Positions 6,540 through 13,219 of a stretch of 13,700 bases of DNA are shown here, piece after piece (the first letter of the stretch is position 1; each line of letters starts with the position of its first letter). The position numbers were made by a program, and so were the translations under genes. Below the pieces are notes generated by a model. The model worked only from the letters and a program-made list of their open reading frames with translations. It ran no database searches and was not told the DNA's origin. Location of the stretch: the NCBI GenBank assembly GCA_019322735.1, contig JAHWIG010000016.1, positions 1 to 13,700 on the forward strand. Direction: 5' to 3'. This stretch comes from Candidatus Woesearchaeota archaeon (GTDB taxonomy: Archaea; Nanobdellota; Nanobdellia; Woesearchaeales; BS150m-G63).

Positions 6540-7106
6540 TTAAGAAGTTAAAGCTTGTATTATGCTCATAAAGAAATGCCCCCCATCAAATGGCCGTATT
6601 GGTAGCATATTGAATATAAATAAGAACATATTTATCTTTTTTGTTAAGAATAACAATGGAATATACTTCTTTTTAACATTCTTTTGTTTTAAGATAAATG
6701 CAGAGCCGAGCCATAACACCAGATTAACTAATGGACCTGCAACTGCAATTGCTGCTGTCTGGAAATGTGTTGCTAGACCAGAATGGATAACATATCCAGG
6801 GACAAAGAAAATAAATCCAAAATTCAATAATTTCATCAATATTCCTATGCCAAGGAAGAAGTAATGTGCGTGGAATGTTGCTTCTAATCCATAAGCTATT
6901 GCTACAAATTTATGTGCCAATTCATGTAAGATTACTGCTGGAGCTGTTGCTATTATGGCAAATTTGAAATTTTCAAGATTTATCTTTTTTTTGTAGTATG
7001 TTAAAGGATCATATGGGCTACTAGGTCTTACAAATATATCTTTAAATATAAATCCAAGAGCTAATGTCATGATGATTACATCAATTAATTCTTGTAAACT
7101 GAACAT
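6540..7106 (-). CDS. M50-family (site-2 protease-like) intramembrane zinc metalloprotease
   Basis: The catalytic zinc motif HELAH is at residues 61-65 inside a hydrophobic segment. The second conserved motif of the family is NMLPIRPFDGGHFF at 166-179, with D174 as the third metal ligand. AGPLVNL at 123-129 matches the conserved G-P-x-x-N stretch between them. At 188 residues it is a minimal transmembrane core with no PDZ or CBS domain. All key residues are present, so it should be active. Such proteases cut transmembrane helices of anti-sigma factors, signal-peptide remnants or other membrane proteins; the substrate here is unknown. The position just upstream of secF-secD suggests work in membrane-protein processing or quality control, an inference from context only. 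Confidence 0.92.
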   Translation of the reverse strand: MFSLQELIDVIIMTLALGFIFKDIFVRPSSPYDPLTYYKKKINLENFKFAIIATAPAVILHELAHKFVAIAYGLEATFHAHYFFLGIGILMKLLNFGFIFFVPGYVIHSGLATHFQTAAIAVAGPLVNLVLWLGSAFILKQKNVKKKYIPLLFLTKKINMFLFIFNMLPIRPFDGGHFFMSIIQALTS

Positions 7107-7121
7107 ATTTCGGAATTAGGG

Positions 7122-7138
7122 TGCAAATATTTAAATAA
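7122..7138. promoter_or_regulatory. Shared AT-rich TATA region between the M50 protease gene and the gene at 7160
   Basis: The element around AAATATTTAAATAAT is nearly symmetric. It is centred about 24 nt before the protease ATG at 7106 and about 28-30 nt before the divergent ATG at 7160, so one region may serve both strands. The whole intergenic gap is 53 nt. Confidence 0.45.
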
Positions 7139-7159
7139 TTATGCCTATTCTTTAGTTTT

Positions 7160-7516
7160 ATGGTTGATTTAGTGGTATGTTTATCTAATGAAAGAAAGAT
7201 GTGGAATTATGTTGTTAAACTAATTAATGAACATAATTGGGATAATATTATGGTTGTAACAGATACTTCTGGAGAAAAGAACTTCAAATCAAATAAAAAA
7301 ATGAATTTTATAATAATTGATACTAATCAACCATTGGTAATTTTAGCTAAGAATATAAAAGAAAAATTAACTGGAAAAATAAAAGGAATAGAGGTTGCTG
7401 TTAATTTTGTTTCTGGAGAAGGAAAAGAGCATATGGCTTTGATGAGTGCCATATTAAAGTTAGGAATAGGTGTTAGATTTATTGCCTTGAAACCTGAAGG
7501 AATAGAAGAGATTTAA
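7160..7516 (+). CDS. Small Rossmann-like protein of unknown function, possibly CARF-like
   Basis: This 118-residue cytoplasmic protein shows alternating strand and helix pattern: strand VDLVVCLS at 2-9, helix MWNYVVKLINEH at 14-25, strand IMVVTDT at 30-36, strand NFIIIDT at 49-55, helix LVILAKNIKEKL at 59-70, strand VAVNFVSG at 79-86, then GKEHMALMSAILKLGIG and strand VRFIAL at 105-110. The strand-loop-helix around VNFVSGEGKEHMALMSAI is reminiscent of the ligand-binding loop in CARF and related Rossmann domains (typically V-N-x-T-G-G-T-K followed by M and a helix), with the GGTK replaced. There is no effector domain and no CRISPR locus nearby. The resemblance is by eye and the assignment is tentative. 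It is transcribed divergently from the protease and convergently with the next gene, overlapping it by four bases at the stops. Confidence 0.75.
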   Translation: MVDLVVCLSNERKMWNYVVKLINEHNWDNIMVVTDTSGEKNFKSNKKMNFIIIDTNQPLVILAKNIKEKLTGKIKGIEVAVNFVSGEGKEHMALMSAILKLGIGVRFIALKPEGIEEI

Positions 7517-8115
7517 TCCATTATCCCATAAAGATAAAGAAGAAGTCTGTCTGCTGCTTTTACTAATTCAAAATCATTTCCCTGGACAATTAAACAGTTA
7601 CCTTTTTGTTCAACAAAGGCAACAGGATCCTGTTGTACTAATATTACTGGTGCTTTTGTGTTTTCGCAGTTCTTTATTGGTCTGTCTGAGCAGGCAGAAT
7701 GATTTTTAGTGCAGGCAGCTACTAGTTCTATTCCTAATACTTTTATTAAATTTAAGTCAATATCACCTATTGCAAGACCAATATATTTCAGATTATTATC
7801 TTCTGGATTAAAAGTAATATAGGTCTTATTTATTGTCAAGAAAATTTCAGGATTTCCAATAATAGGTATCTCTTCAAGATCTCGAGGACCATATCTCAAT
7901 TCAATTGTATATAGTTTATTTTCTCCTGGTGGCTGGATTTGTGTAAACCACATATCTTTTCCTTTTACGAAAGAAAATCCATTATAATAATATCCTCCAT
8001 CTTTTTGTGGCAGAATTTTACCCATTATAAATAAAATTAAGAAGATGGCTATTATGATTGTTACCCCATAAATCAAGTATTTCAATGATTTATCTTTCTT
8101 TTTCTTTCCTGGCAT
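7513..8115 (-). CDS. Membrane-anchored extracytoplasmic protein, paralogue of its upstream neighbour
   Basis: This 200-residue protein has a short Lys-rich cytoplasmic N-terminus, one membrane helix at about 13-33, and an outward domain. It shares a pattern with the protein at 8117-8698: a Y-rich segment after the helix, ITFNPEDNNLKYIGLAIGDIDL at 99-120 (ISFNPD...YIDLARFDL in the neighbour), CENTKAPVILV at 150-160 and NCLIV at 173-177, ending with a helix of similar pattern. Cysteines at 150 and 174 match C141 and C167 of the neighbour and could form a conserved disulfide; C135 and C142 are extra here. The ATG lies one base after the neighbour's TAA. Family and function are not recognised. 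The divergent ABC operon next door suggests an envelope role. Confidence 0.75.
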   Translation of the reverse strand: MPGKKKKDKSLKYLIYGVTIIIAIFLILFIMGKILPQKDGGYYYNGFSFVKGKDMWFTQIQPPGENKLYTIELRYGPRDLEEIPIIGNPEIFLTINKTYITFNPEDNNLKYIGLAIGDIDLNLIKVLGIELVAACTKNHSACSDRPIKNCENTKAPVILVQQDPVAFVEQKGNCLIVQGNDFELVKAADRLLLYLYGIMD

Positions 8116-8116
8116 T

Positions 8117-8698
8117 TTAGATTATATCAAAGACTGTATAGATTATTATGTCTTTTAATGCTATAAATCCTTCCCTTGAACTACTCTCTGCTATGATGCA
8201 GTTATCCTGTAATGAGAATTTGGTAGTATTGCCCTCTTTTAGATAGATTACTGGGACATGTGCTGTTGCGTTTTCGCAGGTTATTATTGGAAGATTGTAT
8301 AAAGTTGAATTTGTGGTTTTTCCGCTGATTGCATATTTATTTGTTTTTTGAATCTCATTTGTTAAGTCAAACCTTGCCAGGTCAATATACTCTATCTTCT
8401 CACTATCTGGATTAAATGAGATATAAAACATTGGACTGCTCTTCATTCTTGATTTTACTTCTTGGTCTATCTCTATATGTTCAATATCACTTGGAAGGTA
8501 ATAAACATTTATGTTTTGATCGTTTATAGTTACAGTAAAATGATCTCCCTGCCTTTTGAATTTATAATCTTTATAGGTAAGGTCATCTGTAGCTATGTTT
8601 GTCCATACAAAACCCAAAATGCTGCTTGTCATTATAACTGCAATAAATACTGCCATTACAGCGTTTTTGTTTATCCTTTTCTTTCTATGAGGTCTCAT
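8117..8698 (-). CDS. Membrane-anchored extracytoplasmic protein, first of a tandem paralogous pair
   Basis: This 193-residue protein has a basic N-terminus (RPHRKKRINK), a membrane helix at about 13-33 that probably remains as an anchor, and an outward domain. Cysteines at 141 and 167 align with those of the downstream paralogue, within CENATAHVPVIYL and DNCIIA. Three N-x-S/T sequons (N130, N143, N157) are consistent with glycosylation outside the cell. The start at 8698 is supported by a TATA box centred about 27 nt upstream that also appears to serve the divergent ABC ATPase gene. The two paralogues are separated by one base and surely cotranscribed. The family is not recognised. A link with the ABC system is inferred from the shared promoter region only. 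Confidence 0.78.
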   Translation of the reverse strand: MRPHRKKRINKNAVMAVFIAVIMTSSILGFVWTNIATDDLTYKDYKFKRQGDHFTVTINDQNINVYYLPSDIEHIEIDQEVKSRMKSSPMFYISFNPDSEKIEYIDLARFDLTNEIQKTNKYAISGKTTNSTLYNLPIITCENATAHVPVIYLKEGNTTKFSLQDNCIIAESSSREGFIALKDIIIYTVFDII

Positions 8699-8719
8699 GT
8701 TTTATCTGTAGAAAGAAAG

Positions 8720-8737
8720 GTTTATATAAATATTTAC
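8720..8737. promoter_or_regulatory. Shared symmetric TATA box between the paralogue pair and the ABC operon
   Basis: GTTTATATAAATATTTAC contains a canonical archaeal TATA element on both strands. Its centre is about 27-30 nt from the minus-strand ATG at 8698 and about 29-30 nt from the plus-strand ATG at 8757. Both genes would be leaderless, and both operons could respond to the same factor. Confidence 0.6.
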
Positions 8738-8756
8738 TTTTTTGATACATAAAAAA

Positions 8757-9443
8757 ATGAAAAAAAAGAATGTAGTAATCAAATTAAAGAATGTATGGAA
8801 GATATATGAGATGGGGGCAGTTAAGGTTTATGCCTTAAGGGGTATAAACTTAGAAGTTGAGAAAGGACAATTCATTGCTGTTCAAGGTCCTAGTGGATCT
8901 GGAAAATCAACAGCAATGAATATGATTGGTTGTTTGGATGTCCCTACAAAAGGAAGCATATTTCTTGATGGAAAAAATATTGCGCATTTATCTGAATCTA
9001 AACTTGCTCAGTTAAGGGGGAGAAAAATTGGATTTGTGTTTCAACAATTTAATTTAATAAATACACTTACAGCATTGGAAAATGTTATGTTACCAATGAC
9101 ATTTCAAGGAGTAGAGTTAGATGAAAGGAAAAAAACAGCAAAAAGGTTGTTAGAATTTCTTGAATTGGGTGACAGAATAAACCATAAACCAAATGAGCTT
9201 AGTGGTGGGGAGCAGCAAAGAGTTGCGATTGCAAGGGCGTTAGCTAATGATCCAGAAATAATATTAGCTGATGAACCTACTGGAAATCTTGATAGTAAAA
9301 CTGGAAAATATATCATGGATTTATTGGGAAAACTTAATAGGGAAAAAAAGAAAACAATTGTTATGGTAACTCATGATATTGAACTTGTAGATTATGCAGA
9401 TAAGGCGTTTCATCTAAAAGATGGAATGGTGGTAAATAGATAG
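8757..9443 (+). CDS. ABC transporter ATP-binding protein, MacB/LolD type
   Basis: This 228-residue ATPase powers the FtsX-fold permeases encoded downstream. Seen in order: Walker A GPSGSGKST at 44-52, Q-loop in GFVFQQFNLI near Q96-Q97, ABC signature LSGGEQQR at 148-155, Walker B IILADEP at 168-174 with the catalytic Glu, D-loop NLD, and H-loop H206 in VTHD. All catalytic residues are intact. The start is placed at the ATG at 8757 because a TATA box lies 30 nt before it; a TTG at 8742 is in frame but would sit only about 15 nt from the box. MacB/LolD-type ATPases work by mechanotransmission rather than classic import. The cargo here is unknown. Confidence 0.95.
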   Translation: MKKKNVVIKLKNVWKIYEMGAVKVYALRGINLEVEKGQFIAVQGPSGSGKSTAMNMIGCLDVPTKGSIFLDGKNIAHLSESKLAQLRGRKIGFVFQQFNLINTLTALENVMLPMTFQGVELDERKKTAKRLLEFLELGDRINHKPNELSGGEQQRVAIARALANDPEIILADEPTGNLDSKTGKYIMDLLGKLNREKKKTIVMVTHDIELVDYADKAFHLKDGMVVNR

Positions 9444-9449
9444 TTTTTT
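9444..9449 (+). terminator. T6 tract after the ABC ATPase gene
   Basis: Six Ts follow the TAG stop directly, continuing into TATATTTG. Archaeal termination often uses such U-tracts without a hairpin, so this may reduce read-through into the downstream genes. Alone it is weak evidence. Confidence 0.3.
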
Positions 9450-9463
9450 ATATTTGTAGGAGA

Positions 9464-9474
9464 ATTATTTATAC
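9464..9474 (+). promoter_or_regulatory. Possible internal TATA-like box before the COG1361-type gene
   Basis: ATTATTTATAC lies about 65 nt before the ATG at 9535. If used, transcription would begin near 9495-9500, leaving a leader of about 35-40 nt that contains the second hairpin and the upstream ORF but not the first arm of the competing stem. Confidence 0.3.
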
Positions 9475-9479
9475 AAAAA

Positions 9480-9534
9480 AGGTGAATTCAAGAAGATTAA
9501 GATCTTCATGGTTTTACACCTAAAGGTATAAAAC
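9480..9534 (+). promoter_or_regulatory. Structured leader with SD-masking hairpin and competing stem
   Basis: Three elements can be drawn by hand. First, GAAGAT (9492-9497) pairs with ATCTTC (9502-9507) around TAAG. Second, GTTTTACACC (9511-9520) pairs with GGTATAAAAC (9525-9534), 9 of 10 positions, around TAAA; its 3' arm holds the SD-like AAAGGT and touches the start codon. Third, AGGTG (9480-9484) can pair with CACCT (9517-9521), which would open the second hairpin. This resembles a translational on/off leader. AT-rich DNA gives such pairings by chance, so it needs conservation evidence. Confidence 0.35.
9508..9531 (+). other. 7-codon upstream ORF in the leader
   Basis: ATG-GTT-TTA-CAC-CTA-AAG-GTA-TAA encodes MVLHLKV and ends 3 nt before the ATG at 9535. 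Its codons run through the hairpin next to the start codon, so a ribosome translating it would unfold that hairpin. It may be accidental. Confidence 0.25.
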
Positions 9535-10779
9535 ATGAAAAAAATAATTACTGCATTGTTTGTTTTTGTTCTTCTTTCTAGTTTTGTTTATTCTGAGATT
9601 GATCGGCCAGATAATGCTGCGATTAAGATTGATTCACTTAAGTATGAGCCATATCCTGTTGAAGCTGGAAGTTATTTTAAGTTGTGGATAAAAGTTGAGA
9701 ATTTTGGGAACGAACAAACAGATGATGCTAGTTTTATTTTAGAACCAAGTTTTCCTTTTTCATTAGATTCAAATGAGGCAGCAGAAAGAAATCTTGGGCA
9801 GCTTGATGTTGCTGAAGAAGTTGTTTTAGAATATTTAGTTAGAGTAGATCACAATGCAATACAAGGCGATAATGAATTAGAATTTAAATTTACAGCAAAT
9901 GGGATGGCATGGATCACTCATACATTTAATATTTATATAAGAACTCATGATACTATGTTGAATGTTGAAGATGTAAGTGTGAATCCTCAAGAGGTAGGTC
10001 CTGGTGAAGTATTTACTTTAGATATTAAATTGAGGAATATGGCTGATTCTGTAATCAAAGACTTAAGGGCAGAACTTGAATTGACAAGGAGAGATGTGTT
10101 AAGTGCAAGTGTTGAATATAGCGAATTACCTTTTACGCCAATTGGCTCAACTAATTTGTTGATGGCTAAGAGGATTAACCCTTTAGAACAAAAGATATTC
10201 AGTTTTGAATTAAGGGTGGACCCAGATGCAGAACCAAAAGTTTATAGAATTCCGCTTACATTGAGTTACTCTGATGATTTGGGTAATGAGACAATCGAAG
10301 AAAGTACTGTTGCAGTAGTTGTTTCAATGGAACCTAATGTTATGGTTAATTTAGATGATAAATCAGTTTATCAATCAAATTCAAAAGGAGATGTTTCTAT
10401 TGGGGTGTACAATACAGGAGTCAGTAGTGTTAAATTTGCAAGTCTGGAATTAAAAGAAACTCAAGATTATGAGATATTATCAAATCCAATTATTTATTTA
10501 GGAAATATTGATAGTGATGATTATGAAACTGCAGATTTTAATATATATACAAATAAAGAAGATCCTGGTTTATTATTTGAATTAAGGTATAAGGATGAAT
10601 TCAATAAGGAATATATAAAATCTGGAGAATTATCTCTTAATACATATTCATCTGAAGAAGCAAAGAGGTATGGGTTTGTTCAGGGAAAGAATAATTCTTG
10701 GGTTTTCTTGGTTATTTTGGTATTGGCTATTGGCGGCTGGTTTTGGTTCAAGAAATATAAAAAGAAGAAACATCATTAA
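9535..10779 (+). CDS. COG1361-type surface protein with C-terminal anchor, ABC-associated
   Basis: This 414-residue exported protein has a signal peptide at 1-20 (cleavage after VYS) and one C-terminal membrane helix at about 388-405 followed by a KKYKKKKHH cytoplasmic tail, so the bulk faces outward. The body is three immunoglobulin-like beta domains of the COG1361/CARDB kind, beginning near YEPYPVEAGSYFKLWIKVEN (about 37), VNPQEVGPGEVFTLDIKLRN (about 150) and YQSNSKGDVSIGVYN (about 280), each with the 'V-x-N' strand common in this group. It sits between the ATPase and two permeases, the slot MacA occupies in bacterial MacAB, so it may be the archaeal adaptor or cargo receptor; that is inference. 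The first permease starts 5 nt downstream. Low-affinity domain boundaries are by eye. Confidence 0.85.
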   Translation: MKKIITALFVFVLLSSFVYSEIDRPDNAAIKIDSLKYEPYPVEAGSYFKLWIKVENFGNEQTDDASFILEPSFPFSLDSNEAAERNLGQLDVAEEVVLEYLVRVDHNAIQGDNELEFKFTANGMAWITHTFNIYIRTHDTMLNVEDVSVNPQEVGPGEVFTLDIKLRNMADSVIKDLRAELELTRRDVLSASVEYSELPFTPIGSTNLLMAKRINPLEQKIFSFELRVDPDAEPKVYRIPLTLSYSDDLGNETIEESTVAVVVSMEPNVMVNLDDKSVYQSNSKGDVSIGVYNTGVSSVKFASLELKETQDYEILSNPIIYLGNIDSDDYETADFNIYTNKEDPGLLFELRYKDEFNKEYIKSGELSLNTYSSEEAKRYGFVQGKNNSWVFLVILVLAIGGWFWFKKYKKKKHH

Positions 10780-10784
10780 TTATA

Positions 10785-12011
10785 ATGCTGCCTGATTATT
10801 TCAATATTGCCTTTAATGGCATTAAACAACGTAAAATTAGATCTTGGTTGACTATGTTTGGAATCTTTATAGGCATAGCTGCAGTTATTTCTTTGATTGG
10901 TCTTGGAGAGGGATTAAGGATTGCTATCACTTCTCAATTCGGTTTTTTAGGAACAGATGTATTGAGTGTGAGGGCTTCTGGAATAAATTTTGCTGGACCC
11001 CCTGGTCAGGGTGTTGTTGAGCCATTAAATGGAGACCTTTCTGAAAAGATATCTAGAATTAGTAATGTTGAGGCAGCATTTAATAGATATATAGATTCAG
11101 GAACTATGAGATTTAATAACCATCAAGAGATAGGACTTTTTGCATCTGTACCACATGGAAAAGATAGAAAAATTTTCAATAAAATTATTAATTTTAAAGT
11201 ACAACAAGGAAGGGCATTAAAAGATACGGATAATAATAAAGTTGTTTTAGGAAATCATTATTTTGAAGATGACCACTTTGGTAGGAAGATGAGTGTAGGT
11301 GATATCATTTTTATAAATGATAAGAAAGTTGAAATAATCGGTTTTTTGGAGAAGAAGGGGAGTTTTATTTTTGATAATATGGTGTTTATTAATGAGGAAT
11401 ATATGATTGATTATTTAGGTGTTGATAAGGATGAGGCAGATGTTATTGCTGTAAAGGTTAAGGATGAAGGAAGAATTGGTAGAACAAAAGAGAATATTGA
11501 AAAATTGTTGAGAAAAGAAAGGGATGTAAAAAAAGGAGAGGAAAATTTTGAGGTGAACTCCCCACAAAATACAATAGCAGCATTAAATTCTACTTTATTT
11601 GCAGTTCAATTATTTGTATATATAATCGCAGCAATATCTTTGCTTGTTGGTGGAATTGGGATAATGAATACAATGTATACTTCAGTACTTGAAAGAACAA
11701 AGGAAATTGGAATAATGAAATCGATAGGTGCTAAGAACTCTTCAATTTTTACTATATTTTTTATTGAGTCCGGTTTTTTAGGGGTTGTTGGTGGGGTGAT
11801 TGGAATTATTATTGGTTTGATATTTGCATATGGTATGGCTTTTATCGGAAGATTCTTTTTAGGAAGCGAATTGATACAGGCACATGTCAGTTTAACTTTG
11901 ATTGTAAGTACTTTGTTATTTTCATTTATTTTGGGAACTTTGTTTGGAACTTTACCTGCATTACAAGCATCTAAATTAGTCCCTGTAGAATCATTGAGGA
12001 GTATTAAATGA
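10785..12011 (+). CDS. MacB/FtsX-fold ABC permease, first copy
   Basis: This 408-residue permease has the classic MacB topology: TM1 at about 22-44 preceded by KQRKIRSWLTMFGIFIGI, a large outward domain at about 45-265 (MacB periplasmic core type), then three membrane segments at about 270-300, 318-350 and 367-395. The conserved cytoplasmic coupling stretch ERTKEIGIMKSIGA at about 303-316 contacts the ATPase. The C-terminus ALQASKLVPVESLR matches the family ending. It starts 5 nt after the COG1361-type gene and its stop overlaps the next permease as ATGA. The second permease is a clear paralogue, so the pair probably forms a heterodimer. The exported or extracted substrate is unknown. Archaea without an outer membrane cannot use a MacB-TolC route, so its task must differ. 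Confidence 0.95.
   Translation: MLPDYFNIAFNGIKQRKIRSWLTMFGIFIGIAAVISLIGLGEGLRIAITSQFGFLGTDVLSVRASGINFAGPPGQGVVEPLNGDLSEKISRISNVEAAFNRYIDSGTMRFNNHQEIGLFASVPHGKDRKIFNKIINFKVQQGRALKDTDNNKVVLGNHYFEDDHFGRKMSVGDIIFINDKKVEIIGFLEKKGSFIFDNMVFINEEYMIDYLGVDKDEADVIAVKVKDEGRIGRTKENIEKLLRKERDVKKGEENFEVNSPQNTIAALNSTLFAVQLFVYIIAAISLLVGGIGIMNTMYTSVLERTKEIGIMKSIGAKNSSIFTIFFIESGFLGVVGGVIGIIIGLIFAYGMAFIGRFFLGSELIQAHVSLTLIVSTLLFSFILGTLFGTLPALQASKLVPVESLRSIK
11996..12001 (+). promoter_or_regulatory. Shine-Dalgarno-like GAGGAG before the second permease
   Basis: GAGGAG lies 6 nt before the ATG at 12008, inside the last codons of the first permease. It is the clearest Shine-Dalgarno-like site I found in the window and it supports the ATGA-overlap start. 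It also encodes part of the conserved C-terminal LRS, so coincidence is possible. Confidence 0.4.
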
Positions 12012-13219
12012 TAGAAGAATTAAAATATACTTTGAAAAATATTGCAAATAGAAAATTGAGGAGTTTTCTTACTGTTCTGTCTATATTAATAGGTATAACG
12101 TCAATTTTTGCATTAGTTAGTTTTGGTTTAGGCCTTGATGATTATATTGATACTGTTGCTGGAGAGGCGGGAGCAGATAAATTATATATTATGGCTAAAG
12201 GGACTGGGGCTCCTGGTTTAGATTCTAATTTTTTTATAACTCAGAAAGAAATTGATTTTGTTGATAAGATTAAAGGGGTGAAATATATATCTGGAATGTA
12301 TTTTAGGGCAGGAGAAATATATTTTAAGAATCAAAAAAAGTATAATTTTGTTATTGGGATAGATGCTAAAGCAAATAGGGATTTTATTGAAGAAACATTT
12401 ACTGTTGGAATTGGAAAAGGAAGAAATCTTAAAAAAGGAGAACTTTCCAAAGTAACTCTTGGTCATAATTATCAGTTGGATGAAGTTATTTTTAAGAAGG
12501 GACTCAAATTAGGGGATAAAATTAAAATCAATGATAAATATTTTGATGTTGTTGGTTTTTGGGAAGAAGTCGGTAATCCTCAAGATGATGCTAATATTTA
12601 TATTACTAATGGGGCGATGGAGGTGTTATATCCAGATGTTAGGGATAAATTTGGGTATGTAATACTTCAGGCAGATAAAGGGGTTAATCCAAGTGAGCTT
12701 GGTGATAAAATAGAAGAGAAATTAAGGAAGTATAATAATCAGAAAAAAGGGGAAGAGAATTTTTATGTACAAACATATGAAGATGCATTGGCAACTTTTG
12801 GAGCCATACTTGATGTTTTAAATGGTATATTAATATTAATTGCATTGATATCATTAATTGTTGCTGCCGTCAATATCATAAATACAATGTATACTACAGT
12901 TTTAGAAAGAACAAAAGAGATTGGGATTATGAAATCAATTGGGGCACAGAATCATAAAATTTTATCTATCTTTGTATTTGAAGCTGGATTTCTTGGATTA
13001 ATTGGTGGAGTATTTGGAATTTTCTTTGGGTATGTTATTGCAAAGATTGGTGGAAATATTGCTATAGCAAATAATTATTCTTTCCTTCAGCCAATATTTC
13101 CAATGTATTTAATAGTTGGATGTTTGTTGTTCTCTTTTTTTATTGGAATAGTTTCTGGGTTATGGCCAGCAAGAAAAGCTTCAAGATTAAAACCTGTTGA
13201 TGCTTTGAGATATGAGTAA
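12008..13219 (+). CDS. MacB/FtsX-fold ABC permease, second copy
   Basis: This 403-residue paralogue of the preceding permease has the same layout: TM1 at about 18-45 (LRSFLTVLSILIGITSIFALV), an outward core domain at about 46-260, then three C-terminal membrane segments. ERTKEIGIMKSIGAQNHKIL is almost identical to the first copy, and the family ending WPARKASRLKPVDALRYE is present. The outward domains have diverged much more than the membrane and coupling parts, as expected for two halves of a heterodimer with different contacts outside. Translation is coupled to the first copy by ATGA overlap. The TAA stop abuts the stop of the convergent methyltransferase gene. A plus-strand T7 tract at 13262-13268, inside that gene, is a candidate terminator. 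Confidence 0.95.
   Translation: MIEELKYTLKNIANRKLRSFLTVLSILIGITSIFALVSFGLGLDDYIDTVAGEAGADKLYIMAKGTGAPGLDSNFFITQKEIDFVDKIKGVKYISGMYFRAGEIYFKNQKKYNFVIGIDAKANRDFIEETFTVGIGKGRNLKKGELSKVTLGHNYQLDEVIFKKGLKLGDKIKINDKYFDVVGFWEEVGNPQDDANIYITNGAMEVLYPDVRDKFGYVILQADKGVNPSELGDKIEEKLRKYNNQKKGEENFYVQTYEDALATFGAILDVLNGILILIALISLIVAAVNIINTMYTTVLERTKEIGIMKSIGAQNHKILSIFVFEAGFLGLIGGVFGIFFGYVIAKIGGNIAIANNYSFLQPIFPMYLIVGCLLFSFFIGIVSGLWPARKASRLKPVDALRYE

Noticed and set aside
8462..8752. Plus-strand open frame of 96 codons over the divergent promoter
   Set aside because: It is antisense to the membrane-anchored paralogue gene and crosses the shared TATA box, with no family resemblance.
8742..8756. TTG start adding five residues to the ABC ATPase
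   Set aside because: It would place the start only about 15 nt from the TATA box, whereas the ATG at 8757 has the expected distance.
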